The notes: generated by a model from the sequence alone, not told the origin. A stretch of DNA of 21,096 nucleotides from CAJQND01 sp051010055 (GCA_051010055.1 JBPCVY010000167.1:1-21096); one strand, 5' to 3'. Positions 1 to 7,649 are shown, numbered from the stretch's first letter. Numbers and translations: made by a program.

Positions 1-1272
1 GCCGGCTTTGAGGAGCTTTTCTATCGCTCACTTGGCCGCCATGTGCGCTATCTCTCGCGCCACATTCCATTTGCACCGCAGGACTTTTCCCGGCTTGAGG
101 CCTCAATTGCCCTTTGCCATGCGTCCCTTTGCTTGGATTTGGGCAAAAACCTTCAGGACCAAGCGCTGGCGGCATTGAGCCGTGAGCTGGAAAGCCAGAT
201 TTTACCTGATGGCGGCCATGTCTCTCGCGAACCGATGAAACTGGTGGAATTGCTTGGCGAACTGCTGCCGCTTGTTTCGATGTTGGAAAACTCTAACCAG
301 GCCGCACCGGAAGCGCTTGTCAACGCTGTCGACAGAATGACGCCAATGCTGCGGCTCCTGAGCCATGGTGATGGCGGATTGGCCGCATTCAACGGCGTTG
401 GGAAGACTTTGCGCACACTGATCGATGAAATTGAAACCTGCAGCAATTCAAACGGAAAACCGGTAGCCCATGCGAAATATTCCGGTTATGCGCGGCTAGA
501 AGGTGGGGCCAGCGCTGTTATCATCGATTGCGGATTTCCGCCGAACCCGCGCTTTGCAACCAACGCACATGCCGGACTGCTTTCGTTCGAATTTTCGGAA
601 GGCAGCGAGCGGATTGTTGTCAATTGCGGCGCGCCGGGAACACCCGACAAGCGCTGGTCGAAACTTGCCAGGACAACCACAGCTCATTCCACAGCTATAT
701 TGGATCATGAACCCTCAAGCCACATAGCCGATGCATCGCTGATCCACACCCTTGCCGGGGGGCCTTTGCACATTGGCCCGCGGGCAATCGAATGCGAGCT
801 GGAAAACACCGGCTCTGGAATGGTTTTAGAGGGCCGCCATGACGGCTACGCCAAGGCTTATGGCATTGTTCATGAACGGCGCTTGTGGCTTAACGAAGAA
901 GGCAGCGATTTTCGCGGTGAAGACAGGTTTGAAGGTGAGCGCGAAGCTGATGCCAAGGCCATTGATACCGGCTTTGCCATCCGCTTTCACCTGCACCCGT
1001 CTGTCAAGGCCACATTGTCGCGTGATGGCAGTACAGTGATGTTGTTACTCGCCAATCGCTCCGGCTGGCGGTTTACCGCCAAGGGGGCGCGGCTTGCGGT
1101 TGATGAAAGCGTTTATCTGGTCGATTCCGGTGAGCCGCAGCGCACATCTCAAATTGTTCTTTCCGGGTTTGCCGCCCGCGGCCATGCGGTGAACTGGGCG
1201 TTCAAAAAAATTGCCAAGAAACGCCGGAAATCAGGTGAAGCATCGCAAGAGCCCGAGTTGCCGCTGGGTTAA
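1..1272 (+). CDS. Heparinase II/III-like protein, C-terminal part (5' truncated by window)
   Basis: The frame is open from base 1 and the first internal start is a GTG at 43, so the true start lies upstream. The visible 423 residues carry the Heparinase II/III-like C-terminal beta-sandwich region: SGYARLEGGASAVIIDCG, then a Phe/His-rich strand segment with NAHAGLLSFEFS, then ARTTTAHSTAILD. This family is related to polysaccharide lyases of uronate-containing glycans, but the substrate of the rhizobial chromosomal members is not established. In Hyphomicrobiales a gene of this kind usually lies between rsmB and purH, and purH follows here, which supports the call (recalled context). The C-terminus is basic (KKIAKKRRKSGE). 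There is no recognisable signal sequence because the N-terminus is missing. I am confident of the family, not of the substrate. Confidence 0.85.
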   Translation, partial: AGFEELFYRSLGRHVRYLSRHIPFAPQDFSRLEASIALCHASLCLDLGKNLQDQALAALSRELESQILPDGGHVSREPMKLVELLGELLPLVSMLENSNQAAPEALVNAVDRMTPMLRLLSHGDGGLAAFNGVGKTLRTLIDEIETCSNSNGKPVAHAKYSGYARLEGGASAVIIDCGFPPNPRFATNAHAGLLSFEFSEGSERIVVNCGAPGTPDKRWSKLARTTTAHSTAILDHEPSSHIADASLIHTLAGGPLHIGPRAIECELENTGSGMVLEGRHDGYAKAYGIVHERRLWLNEEGSDFRGEDRFEGEREADAKAIDTGFAIRFHLHPSVKATLSRDGSTVMLLLANRSGWRFTAKGARLAVDESVYLVDSGEPQRTSQIVLSGFAARGHAVNWAFKKIAKKRRKSGEASQEPELPLG

Positions 1273-1378
1273 GAGCCCGCCCCTTCGAAACCTTACGAAT
1301 TTGTAATCCTCGCTTCGACGGAATTTGCTCCGCTCACACGTCTTCCAGACAGTGAATGATATTTTAACGAGGCAAATA

Positions 1379-1948
1379 ATGCACAAACGGACAAAGATTC
1401 TTCTGGCCATCGCAACTGCCGGCAACATTGGCACGGTTGGCATTGCTGGCGTGGCAATGGCCGATCGCGGCGGCTGGGGCAAAAATTACCGCGGCCACCA
1501 CGGTATGGGCATGGGCTCTATGGGAGACCATCATAGCATGGGTCGTGGCGGCAAACACATGGTCAAGCATTTCCGCGAACGCTACGACGCCAACAAAGAC
1601 GGCAAAATCAGCCAGGAAGAAATCAACACCAACCGCACCGAGCGTCATAAAAAGTATGACGCCAATGGCGATGGCAAACTATCGCTGGAAGAGTTTGAAG
1701 GCCTTTGGATGGAGGCATACCGCAAGATGATGGTGCGCAGCTTCCAGTTCTTCGACACCGATGGCGATGCCCAGGTAACCCTTGAGGAATACCAGGCGCC
1801 GCTGGCGACAGTTGTTGAAGACCGTGACCGCAACGGCGATGGGGTTCTTTCCAAAGAAGATCGCAAACGCCATGGCAAGCACCATCGCAAATGGCGCCGG
1901 GACCGTGGCGGCGATGGTGAAGAAAAAAAATCCGGCGACGATAACTAG
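1379..1948 (+). CDS. Exported EF-hand protein with four calcium-binding loops
   Basis: This 189-residue protein starts at an ATG six bases after GAGG (1369-1372); the longer frame from 1325 lacks such a site and would bury the signal sequence. Residues 1-28 form a Sec-type signal peptide with a probable cut after AMA. Residues 39-64 are rich in Gly, His and Met (for example HHGMGMGSMGDHHSMG). Four EF-hand loops follow at residues 70-81, 94-105, 126-137 and 150-161. Loops 1, 2 and 4 are canonical DxNxDG types; loop 3 has DTDGDA, with Ala in place of the usual Gly. The tail is very basic and His-rich. A periplasmic calcium-binding or sensing role is likely. The His/Met segment could also bind transition metals, which is inference only. 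The 106 bases upstream of the gene show no clear promoter. Confidence 0.85.
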   Translation: MHKRTKILLAIATAGNIGTVGIAGVAMADRGGWGKNYRGHHGMGMGSMGDHHSMGRGGKHMVKHFRERYDANKDGKISQEEINTNRTERHKKYDANGDGKLSLEEFEGLWMEAYRKMMVRSFQFFDTDGDAQVTLEEYQAPLATVVEDRDRNGDGVLSKEDRKRHGKHHRKWRRDRGGDGEEKKSGDDN

Positions 1949-2004
1949 GGTCCCAAAGTCCCGGTTTAATTCCGATTGATGAGACCTGTTGTCCGGTTCT
2001 CTCG

Positions 2005-2037
2005 CTCCGTGCGGCATGCTATGCCGCGCGGAGTTTT
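2005..2037 (+). terminator. Strong hairpin plus T-run in the purH leader (terminator or attenuator)
   Basis: The arms 2005-2017 (CTCCGTGCGGCAT) and 2021-2033 (ATGCCGCGCGGAG) pair over 13 bp with one G-U pair and a 3-nt loop. TTTTAATT follows at once. This has the form of an intrinsic terminator for the EF-hand gene that ends at 1948. The 3' arm also contains GGAG (2030-2033), the best Shine-Dalgarno candidate for a GTG start of purH at 2045, so the same hairpin could also control purH transcription or translation. I saw no second structure that clearly competes with it. Confidence 0.65.
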
Positions 2038-2044
2038 AATTATT

Positions 2045-3649
2045 GTGGACCAAAACCAGATGAAAACCGCCAATTTTCCAGTTAAACGCGCCCTTTTGTC
2101 GGTTTCCGACAAAACCGGCCTCATTGAGTTTGCAAAGGCATTGACCGGTCTTGGTGTTGAACTGGTGTCGACCGGCGGCACTGCCAAGGCAATTGCCGGG
2201 GAAGGCATTGCGGTGCGCGATGTATCCGATCTGACGGGCTTTCCGGAGATGATGGATGGGCGCGTGAAAACCCTTCATCCGGTGGTGCATGGCGGTATTC
2301 TTGCGGTGCGCGGTGACAAGGCCCATGCGGATGCGCAAGAAGCCCATGGCATCGGCAATATCGATCTGGTTGTGGTGAACCTTTACCCATTTGAGGAAAC
2401 GGTCGCGCGCAATGCCTCGTATGACGAGGCGGTGGAGAATATCGATATTGGCGGGCCGACCATGATACGCGCAGCAGCAAAGAACAATGCCGGTGTAACA
2501 GTTGTTGTTGAGCCGTCTGATTACGACTTGATTCTTGAAGAGCTCTCGGAAAATGGCGGCTCAACCCGTTATGAAACCCGCCAGAGGCTTGCCGCCAAAG
2601 CCTATGGGCGCACCGCAGCATATGATGCGGTCATCTCCAACTGGTTTGCGGAAACCCTTGAGAACGATGCCCCCGACTTCAGGGCATTCGGAGGCAACCT
2701 GTCACAAACATTGCGGTATGGAGAAAACCCGCACCAGTCAGCTTCCTTCTATCTCACCGGTGAGCAACGGCTAGGGGTTGCGACCGCCCGCCAGGTGCAG
2801 GGAAAAGAGCTTTCCTACAATAATATCAATGACACTGATGCAGCATTTGAATGTGTTTCCGAATTCGGTAACGCAACGCCGGCGGTGGCGATCATCAAGC
2901 ATGCAAATCCTTGCGGTGTCGCCATCGGCAGCAGCCTTTTGGATGCATATGGTAAGGCGTTGAAATGCGATCCTGTGAGCGCATTTGGCGGCATTGTGGC
3001 TTTCAACCAAAAGCTGGATGCGCAAACTGCCGAAGAAGTTGTGAAGGTGTTCACCGAAGTCATCATTGCGCCTGATGCTGAAGAAGGCGCGCTTGAACTG
3101 ATTACAGCAAAGAAAAACCTGCGCCTTCTCCTCACGGGCGGGCTGCCGGATGCAGATGCAGCCGGGCTCACCTTCAAGTCCGTTTCCGGCGGCATTTTGG
3201 TGCAGTCGCGCGACAATGGCCGCATTTCTCCAGAAAAGCTCAAAGTGGTGACAAAGCGTGCGCCCAGCGAAGCTGAAATGGCCGATCTCATTTTTGCCTT
3301 CCAGGTGGCAAAGCACGTGAAATCCAACGCCATTATCTATGCAAAAGACAGCGCTACGGTGGGCGTTGGCGCCGGGCAGATGAGCCGGGTGGATTCAGCG
3401 CGCATTGCTGCACGCAAATCAGCCGATGCGGCAGAGGCTGCCGGCATCAGCGAGCCGCTTGCGAAAGGTTCCGTTGTGGCATCGGATGCGTTCTTCCCGT
3501 TTGCTGATGGCCTGCTGCAGGCAGCAAAAGCCGGCGCCACGGCGATCATTCAACCCGGCGGCTCAATGCGTGATGATGAGGTGATTGCCGCTGCCGATAA
3601 GGCGGGCCTTGCCATGGTGTTCACCGGCATGCGCCATTTCCGGCACTAA
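2045..3649 (+). CDS. purH: Bifunctional AICAR formyltransferase / IMP cyclohydrolase
   Basis: PurH catalyses the last two steps of de novo purine synthesis: formylation of AICAR with 10-formyl-tetrahydrofolate, then ring closure to IMP, in the cytosol. Counting from the GTG at 2045 gives 534 residues; the ATG at 2060 gives 529, equal to E. coli PurH. The N-terminal MGS-like cyclohydrolase domain (about 1-150) shows STGGT (42-46), GRVKTLHPVVHGG (72-84) and IDIGGPTMIRAAAKN. The formyltransferase domain shows LRYGENPHQSASFY, GKELSYNNINDTDAAF, the catalytic KH pair in IIKHANPCGVA (K285, H286), DPVSAFGGI, and IQPGGSMRDDEV near the end. The GTG start has GGAG 11 bases upstream, inside a hairpin; the ATG has no good ribosome site. 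A longer frame from 1976 would translate through that hairpin and is unlikely. Confidence 0.95.
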   Translation: MDQNQMKTANFPVKRALLSVSDKTGLIEFAKALTGLGVELVSTGGTAKAIAGEGIAVRDVSDLTGFPEMMDGRVKTLHPVVHGGILAVRGDKAHADAQEAHGIGNIDLVVVNLYPFEETVARNASYDEAVENIDIGGPTMIRAAAKNNAGVTVVVEPSDYDLILEELSENGGSTRYETRQRLAAKAYGRTAAYDAVISNWFAETLENDAPDFRAFGGNLSQTLRYGENPHQSASFYLTGEQRLGVATARQVQGKELSYNNINDTDAAFECVSEFGNATPAVAIIKHANPCGVAIGSSLLDAYGKALKCDPVSAFGGIVAFNQKLDAQTAEEVVKVFTEVIIAPDAEEGALELITAKKNLRLLLTGGLPDADAAGLTFKSVSGGILVQSRDNGRISPEKLKVVTKRAPSEAEMADLIFAFQVAKHVKSNAIIYAKDSATVGVGAGQMSRVDSARIAARKSADAAEAAGISEPLAKGSVVASDAFFPFADGLLQAAKAGATAIIQPGGSMRDDEVIAAADKAGLAMVFTGMRHFRH

Positions 3650-3662
3650 ATACCTAGGTTGC

Positions 3663-3682
3663 GTGAGCCTAAATGGGCTCAC
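3663..3682. terminator. Possible weak bidirectional terminator between convergent genes
   Basis: GTGAGCC (3663-3669) and GGCTCAC (3676-3682) form a perfect 7-bp stem with a 6-nt loop, 13 bases after the purH stop and overlapping the stop codon of the convergent TPR gene. There is no proper T-run on either side, only a pyrimidine-rich stretch on the plus side, so terminator function is uncertain. Confidence 0.3.
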
Positions 3683-4307
3683 CTTCCACTTCTTCTTCAA
3701 GGCGTTTTTCAGCTTCAATAGCCCCTTCAAGGAAGGGATGTATTTCCATTGCCCGGCGCAAGGCATCAAGCGCCTGCTTCTTGTTTCCAAGGGCCTGATG
3801 AACGAGCCCCAGCCCGGAAAGAGCGCCGAAATGGCGCGGTTCCAATTCCAGAACCCTAGCAATGTCGGCAAGTGAGCGCTCATACTCACCGGAGTAGAAG
3901 TAAACGGTCGCGCGCTTGTTCCAGGCTTCCGAATAATCCGGCGCTATCTCGATTATCGTGCCGAGTATGCGCAACGCCTTTTCGTTTTCTTCCGCATTCA
4001 TGGCGCTGACGGCCTGGCCCATGAGCACCTCGACAGAAGGTGAAGGGTGACGCAGCCACATTTGCCAGATTGCATGCTCAACCGTTTTGGCAATTTCACC
4101 ATCTGATGCACCGCGCAGCCGCTTGAAGAGGCTGTCGATGAGCTCAGCTTCAACCTTTTTCTTTTCTTGTTCGGTAAGCTCAGGCTTGCGGATGGTGTCT
4201 TCGGTAACAGTGGGCGCGTCCGGGACATCAGGCTTTGTTTCTTCCGCCGCTGCATAGGCGGAGAAAGAGAGGGCAAAACCGGCAACAAGTGCGGCAATCA
4301 TTTTCAT
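3669..4307 (-). CDS. Exported TPR-repeat protein
   Basis: The protein has 212 residues from the ATG at 4307. Residues 1-21 form a Sec signal peptide (MKMIAALVAG... with AYA-A cleavage). A second in-frame ATG at 4301 has AGGG at better spacing (8 nt against 2 nt), so the start is uncertain by two codons; a longer frame up to 4442 runs through the rpmJ terminator and is rejected. After a Pro/Glu/Lys-rich linker (23-55), helical repeats follow. Residues about 92-192 contain three TPR-like units, with AWNKRATVYFYSGEYERSLA and the next repeat at GALSGLGLVHQALGNKKQAL being typical. TPR proteins of this size act as protein-interaction scaffolds in the periplasm. No specific partner can be named from the sequence. 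It lies downstream of rpmJ but is separated from it by a terminator. Confidence 0.85.
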   Translation of the reverse strand: MKMIAALVAGFALSFSAYAAAEETKPDVPDAPTVTEDTIRKPELTEQEKKKVEAELIDSLFKRLRGASDGEIAKTVEHAIWQMWLRHPSPSVEVLMGQAVSAMNAEENEKALRILGTIIEIAPDYSEAWNKRATVYFYSGEYERSLADIARVLELEPRHFGALSGLGLVHQALGNKKQALDALRRAMEIHPFLEGAIEAEKRLEEEVEGEPI

Positions 4308-4398
4308 AACCCTGAATTTAGGTGGCCGGGCGCGTTTCGTCCAGCAAGCGCTTATCACGCTTTCTCGATTTTTCGTGCATTTCCGCTCAATGAGACGC

Positions 4399-4432
4399 AA
4401 AAAAGCGCCGCATCGCTTAAGGACACGGCGCT
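4399..4432 (-). terminator. Intrinsic terminator of rpmJ
   Basis: Read on the minus strand, AGCGCCG (4432-4426) pairs with CGGCGCT (4410-4404) as a 7-bp G+C-rich stem, and a run of six T's ends at 4399. It lies 34 bases after the rpmJ stop codon and is correctly oriented for it. The loop is about 15 nt. Confidence 0.75.
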
Positions 4433-4466
4433 CAGCATTCACTGCGCAAGGGTTGCGAAGGGCTTA

Positions 4467-4592
4467 TTAGCCCTGACGTGCCTTGAAACGACGCTGAGTT
4501 TTATTGATGACGTAAAGCCGGCCTTTGCGGCGGACTACACGGTTGTCGCGGTGCCGCTTTGCAAGCGACTTGAGCGAATTACGTACTTTCAT
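4467..4592 (-). CDS. rpmJ: 50S ribosomal protein L36 (cysteine-free type)
   Basis: Translation of the reverse strand gives 41 residues: MKVRNSLKSLAKRHRDN, then RVVRRKGRLYVINKTQRR, then FKARQG and stop. This matches the L36 family, a small basic protein that binds 23S rRNA in the large subunit. The zinc-binding form has a Cys-x2-Cys...Cys...His ribbon. All cysteines are absent here, as in the zinc-independent type that is usual in Rhizobiales. AAGG lies about 9 bases upstream of the ATG on the minus strand. The gene is flanked by its own promoter (4654-4682) and terminator (4399-4432), so it is probably monocistronic. Confidence 0.95.
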   Translation of the reverse strand: MKVRNSLKSLAKRHRDNRVVRRKGRLYVINKTQRRFKARQG

Positions 4593-4653
4593 GATAGCAC
4601 CTTAAAACCACGGCCCGATGCAAGCCGGGCTTGGAATTCCTAATTTCGTGCGG

Positions 4654-4682
4654 AAAATAGTGTCGCCGGACCATTAAGTCAA
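4654..4682 (-). promoter_or_regulatory. Sigma-70-type promoter of rpmJ
   Basis: On the minus strand, TTGACT (4682-4677) and TATTTT (4659-4654) are separated by exactly 17 bp, close to the consensus. Transcription would begin near 4647, giving a leader of about 55 nt that contains a short CAAGC/GCTTG hairpin around 4621-4633. The rest of the 296-bp gap, 4683-4888, shows no convincing gene; it must hold the promoter of the divergent transporter, which I could not place. Confidence 0.6.
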
Positions 4683-4888
4683 CCGGTATTCATGAGATTG
4701 GCGATGGTGAATTTTTCCATCTCCATTTCGCGTGTTGAGATTTTTTGTGTTGCCCGGCAAAGCATGCAAGAGCCAAGTTCAATCGTGGCCGGAATGAACG
4801 CTGCGAAATTTCAAATAGCGCTTCCTTCCCGCCTTCATAGACAAAAGTTCGCACAGTGCGTGCACCCTTTTTAAGGAAACGCGTTGCC

Positions 4889-5842
4889 ATGGCCAGTGTT
4901 TGCTCACCAGCCGATGAAAGCCGCCTTGTCTCCAGCAGCTATATGGCGGGTATCGGCTTGGTATTTCTTGCCGGGATTTGCTGGAGCTTGGGCGGGATTT
5001 TATTCCGGCTCATCTCGCACGCAGATGTTTGGCAAACCCTATTCTACCGGTCGATTTTTATGATGAATGCCATGGTGCCAGTCATCATTTTCATGAACAA
5101 GGGCCGGTTTGTCGATGCATTCAAAAAGGCCGGCCTGAACGGCGCAATTGCTGGTTTCTGCATTGCGCTTGCCAGCATCAGTTACGTTCTGTCTCTCACC
5201 TACACCACCGTTGCCAATGCGTCCTTCATGATTGGGGCAGTTCCCTTTTTCAGTGCAGCGCTGGGTTGGTGGTTGCTACGGGAAAGTGTCAGCGCAAAAA
5301 CCGTGACGGCCATTGCTGTTGCAGCCTCCGGCATGGGGTTGATGGTTTTTGACAGCGTTGGCGCAGGACAGTTTATCGGCAATGCACTGGCATTATACTC
5401 GTCTCTGGCATTTGCCTGTTTCATTGTCTTGTTGCGCTGGAACGGGAAAACCGAGATGGCGCCGGCGCTGTTTTGGAGCGGGCTTTTTGTTTCCCTCATC
5501 GCCGCGCTTATCTTAGTTGTGCCAAATCCATTTCGCCCTTCAGAAGGCCTTTCGTCCCTGGCGCCGCCCGTTCAGGATTTTTTCCTGTTCGCTGTGATGG
5601 GGTTTGTCCAGCTGGGATTGGGACTGTTTTTGTACACACGCGGAGCAAAAACCGTGCCTGCGGCCGAGCTTGGACTATTGTCATTGGTCGAACCGGTGCT
5701 TGGCGCATTCTGGGTGTGGCTGTTTATCAGTGAAACCCCCACCTTGATGACGATTGTTGGAGGTGCGTTGATTATGTCAGCCATTGCCGGCCAGGCTGCC
5801 TCCGGTGTGGTTCGAAAGCGGCTGCCCCGCACCAGCATGTGA
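4889..5842 (+). CDS. DMT-superfamily (EamA) inner-membrane transporter
   Basis: The protein has 317 residues. The ATG at 4889 is chosen because AAGGA (4873-4877) lies 11 bases upstream; the frame also allows a start at 4856 without such a site. The hydropathy pattern is that of the drug/metabolite transporter fold: about ten membrane helices in two EamA repeats, roughly residues 18-155 and 163-305. The first repeat has GICWSLGGILFRLI near the start, ANASFMIGAVPFFSAALGWW before its last helix pair, and RESVSAKTV between helices. The second has AAELGLLSLVEPVLGAFWVW and ISETPTLMTIVGGALI, the usual EamA end motifs. Such proteins export or import small metabolites, amino acids or amines; the substrate cannot be read from sequence. 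It stands alone, with a terminator downstream. Confidence 0.9.
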   Translation: MASVCSPADESRLVSSSYMAGIGLVFLAGICWSLGGILFRLISHADVWQTLFYRSIFMMNAMVPVIIFMNKGRFVDAFKKAGLNGAIAGFCIALASISYVLSLTYTTVANASFMIGAVPFFSAALGWWLLRESVSAKTVTAIAVAASGMGLMVFDSVGAGQFIGNALALYSSLAFACFIVLLRWNGKTEMAPALFWSGLFVSLIAALILVVPNPFRPSEGLSSLAPPVQDFFLFAVMGFVQLGLGLFLYTRGAKTVPAAELGLLSLVEPVLGAFWVWLFISETPTLMTIVGGALIMSAIAGQAASGVVRKRLPRTSM

Positions 5843-5860
5843 CAGTTGAAACGAGCAACG

Positions 5861-5889
5861 GTATCTGGTAACTGAGATACGATTTTTTT
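5861..5889 (+). terminator. Intrinsic terminator of the DMT transporter gene
   Basis: GTATCT (5861-5866) pairs with AGATAC (5875-5880) across an 8-nt loop. GA and seven T's (5883-5889) follow. It lies 19 bases after the stop codon of the transporter. The stem is short, but the long T-run supports termination. Confidence 0.65.
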
Positions 5890-5961
5890 AAAGTTTCACT
5901 ATTGCATAATCTAAATCCGCATTCTTTATGAATGCCGGAAAACATCATTAGGTAATTTCAT

Positions 5962-6177
5962 ATGGACTTGTCGATTACCCTGAGTGTTATTGCGTTGGCG
6001 ATTGCAGCGATTATTTGGCTAGTGGTGCTCGAAAAGCGCCCCGTAGAACCTGGCAACACCCGCCTTATCCCCACAACACCAGTGATTTTTGTTTTATTGG
6101 TCGTGATTTTGCTCGCACTTGCCCATCTCATGACGATTGTGACCGGATCGCCTCATATGGGCAGGTCGAGATTCTGA
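5962..6177 (+). CDS. Small two-helix membrane protein of unknown function
   Basis: This 71-residue protein has two clear hydrophobic helices, about residues 4-23 and 39-60, joined by a charged/proline loop (LEKRPVEPGNTRLIPTTP). AGG lies 9 bases before the ATG, so the start is well supported. I recognise it only as a type of short conserved hypothetical protein seen in Hyphomicrobiales; no domain name or function can be given. It is followed after 83 bp by the cytochrome c gene on the same strand and may be co-transcribed with it. Confidence 0.75.
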   Translation: MDLSITLSVIALAIAAIIWLVVLEKRPVEPGNTRLIPTTPVIFVLLVVILLALAHLMTIVTGSPHMGRSRF

Positions 6178-6260
6178 TACAAATCGCCGCCCATGGGCTC
6201 CGGGCAATCGACTGATTTTGAAAGCCAGTATATGATTCGGCATCAATCTGGGAGCTCAAC

Positions 6261-6743
6261 ATGAAATCAACATTCCTGCGTCCGGCTGCGGCAATATTTG
6301 CCGCTGTCATGGTGTGTTTTTGCACTGCAATTGCGTTTGGCCAATCAGACGGCTCGCAAGTTACCTCAAACGAAACGCTGTCACCTGAAAAACGCCTGGA
6401 ACTTGGAAAGCGTGATTTCGGAGTATATTGCGCACCGTGCCATGGCGCCACGGGAATGGGCGATGGCCCGGTGGCCGTTGAACTGGTCAACAAACCAGTC
6501 AATCTCACCGAACTTTCCAAAAACGCCGATGGAAAATTCCCGGAAGAAAAAATCAAAATGCTTGTCGATGGCCGCGATATGCCACGTGCCCACGGCACTT
6601 CTGAAATGCCGGTCTGGGGCGTATGGTTCTCCGCAGCAGCAAACGCCGCCGGTCTCTTGCAGGATGATATTTCAACCACCGAAGCGGTTGTTCAGGCGCG
6701 CATTGAGAGATTGATCGAATATCTCAAAACCATTCAGAAATAG
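6261..6743 (+). CDS. Periplasmic class I c-type cytochrome
   Basis: The protein has 160 residues and starts after GGGAG (6250-6254) at a spacing of 6. Residues 1-27 form a signal peptide with probable cleavage after AFG. The single haem site is CAPCH (C57, C60, H61), where two thioethers and the proximal His hold haem c. The distal ligand is probably Met116 in SEMPVWG, and HGATGMGDGP after the haem site is typical of mono-haem cytochromes of the CytC_6/cbb3-type family. A conserved C-terminal helix (ARIERLIEYLKTIQK) closes the fold. The role is electron transfer in the periplasm. No oxidase or dehydrogenase gene is adjacent to name the partner. The gene is convergent, across 12 bases, with the sulfotransferase gene. 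Confidence 0.92.
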   Translation: MKSTFLRPAAAIFAAVMVCFCTAIAFGQSDGSQVTSNETLSPEKRLELGKRDFGVYCAPCHGATGMGDGPVAVELVNKPVNLTELSKNADGKFPEEKIKMLVDGRDMPRAHGTSEMPVWGVWFSAAANAAGLLQDDISTTEAVVQARIERLIEYLKTIQK

Positions 6744-6755
6744 CGCTTCAAACCA

Positions 6756-7487
6756 TCATGCGCTGATGGCATCGAGGCTTTTGGAATAGCCAAAAATTTC
6801 GAAGTCGGATTGATAAATCTCTTCGATGAGCTCTTGTTCTTGCCGGCCAATCAACTCCCGGAACCTGGCATCTGCGCCGGTTGAATGAGGGCTCATGCGG
6901 TGAGCGCTTTCATCGTAGCGCTGGCCGTACACATCGTGAACGACCTTGCTGAAATCCTCTTCGAAATTCTCGAATCGGCCAATGAAACTGTAATTGAACC
7001 TGTCAAATTGGGTTAGAAGCGTAAGCGGCATCCAATGTTTGTTGAGACGGTCCCGGCGTTTGTTGCGGATGATGTGAAGAAAGTCCTCAAAGCTTAACTC
7101 ATCATTTGCGGAAAGGCCGATTTTCGGCATGAATTCTCCGCGTTGAGGGCGCCCTGGCGCAAACTTGTCAAGAAAAGTAGACGCAATGCGGGTGTAGGGA
7201 TTTCTGACAAATGTGAACCTGTACATGCTGTCATCGATGAAAAGATTATCGTAACTGCGCGAGGTGGTCGATAAGAGCTTCAAAGGCGAGCTGGCGCGGT
7301 CGTGAGGGTTTTCAATTTCAACGCCAGAAGCTGCATCCCGCTCCATGAGCTGCATAGTTTTCTTGATTGTGGTACAGGCAACTTTTGGGGTTTGCACGTA
7401 AATGCAGTTAAACCGCTCTGAAATATGAACAATATACTCCATCCGCCGTTTGGGGATCGAAAATTTCTTTTGAAAAATCTGCAACAT
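6756..7487 (-). CDS. Sulfotransferase family protein
   Basis: The protein has 243 residues and lacks a signal peptide. The 5'-phosphosulfate-binding loop appears as YVQTPKVACTTIKKTM (residues 30-45), and the 3'-phosphate-binding element as FTFVRNPYTRIASTFLDKF (91-109). These are the two hallmarks of the PAPS-dependent Sulfotransfer_2-type family. The start has a purine-rich GGGA about 7 bases upstream on the minus strand. Such enzymes move sulfate from PAPS to a sugar hydroxyl. The divergent glycosyltransferase and nearby galU and kdsD suggest a surface-glycan substrate, which is inference. Parts of the gene look richer in A+T than the neighbouring core genes, as often seen in transferred glycan genes. 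No cysD/N/C genes for PAPS synthesis are in the window. Confidence 0.85.
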   Translation of the reverse strand: MLQIFQKKFSIPKRRMEYIVHISERFNCIYVQTPKVACTTIKKTMQLMERDAASGVEIENPHDRASSPLKLLSTTSRSYDNLFIDDSMYRFTFVRNPYTRIASTFLDKFAPGRPQRGEFMPKIGLSANDELSFEDFLHIIRNKRRDRLNKHWMPLTLLTQFDRFNYSFIGRFENFEEDFSKVVHDVYGQRYDESAHRMSPHSTGADARFRELIGRQEQELIEEIYQSDFEIFGYSKSLDAISA

Positions 7488-7531
7488 GGCATCCCAGCCT
7501 GTTTTACGCCCATTCTGTGCAGCGCTTTGGC

Positions 7532-7648
7532 ATGTTTAAATCGGCGCTCTTGCCGTTTGTCAACCAAAACAAGTTCTTTCCGCCAAGCCTGCACTTGACA
7601 GTTGCAGGCGGTGGCTTCACACATCCGGAATTATTTGCGCTGATTTAA
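7532..7648 (+). other. Short open frame abutting the glycosyltransferase start; possible gene remnant
   Basis: This frame reads MFKSALLPFVNQNKFFPPSL, then HLTVAGGGFTHPELFALI and stop at 7646-7648, one base before the glycosyltransferase ATG at 7650. The frame stays open well upstream, into the divergent sulfotransferase start region. The stop-to-start spacing is what one expects between two genes of an operon, and HLTVAGGG resembles a segment common in glycosyltransferases. There is no good ribosome site. It may be the remains of a gene truncated when the sulfotransferase gene arrived, a short coupling peptide, or chance. Otherwise the 162-bp divergent gap 7488-7649 holds no visible promoter match. 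Confidence 0.2.
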
Positions 7649-7649
7649 G

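Noticed and set aside
1949..2044. ZTP (pfl) riboswitch before purH
   Set aside because: Purine genes often carry this riboswitch, but the conserved core (a CCGCCUGGGCA-like segment and its partner) is not present; only the single hairpin is supported.
1976..2044. Longer purH start at 1976
   Set aside because: It would translate through the 13-bp hairpin and T-run and add residues not typical of PurH; starts at 2045 or 2060 agree better with family length.
4690..4890. 66-residue minus-strand frame in the rpmJ/transporter gap
   Set aside because: Its ATG overlaps the transporter ATG in the palindrome CCATGG, it has no ribosome site, and its C-terminal half looks like random low-quality sequence. 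It ends just before the rpmJ promoter. A search for homologues of the first 30 residues would settle it.
6758..6772. Hairpin CATCA-TGCGC-TGATG after the cytochrome c gene
   Set aside because: The 5-bp stem is in the coding end of the sulfotransferase gene and lacks a T-run right after it.
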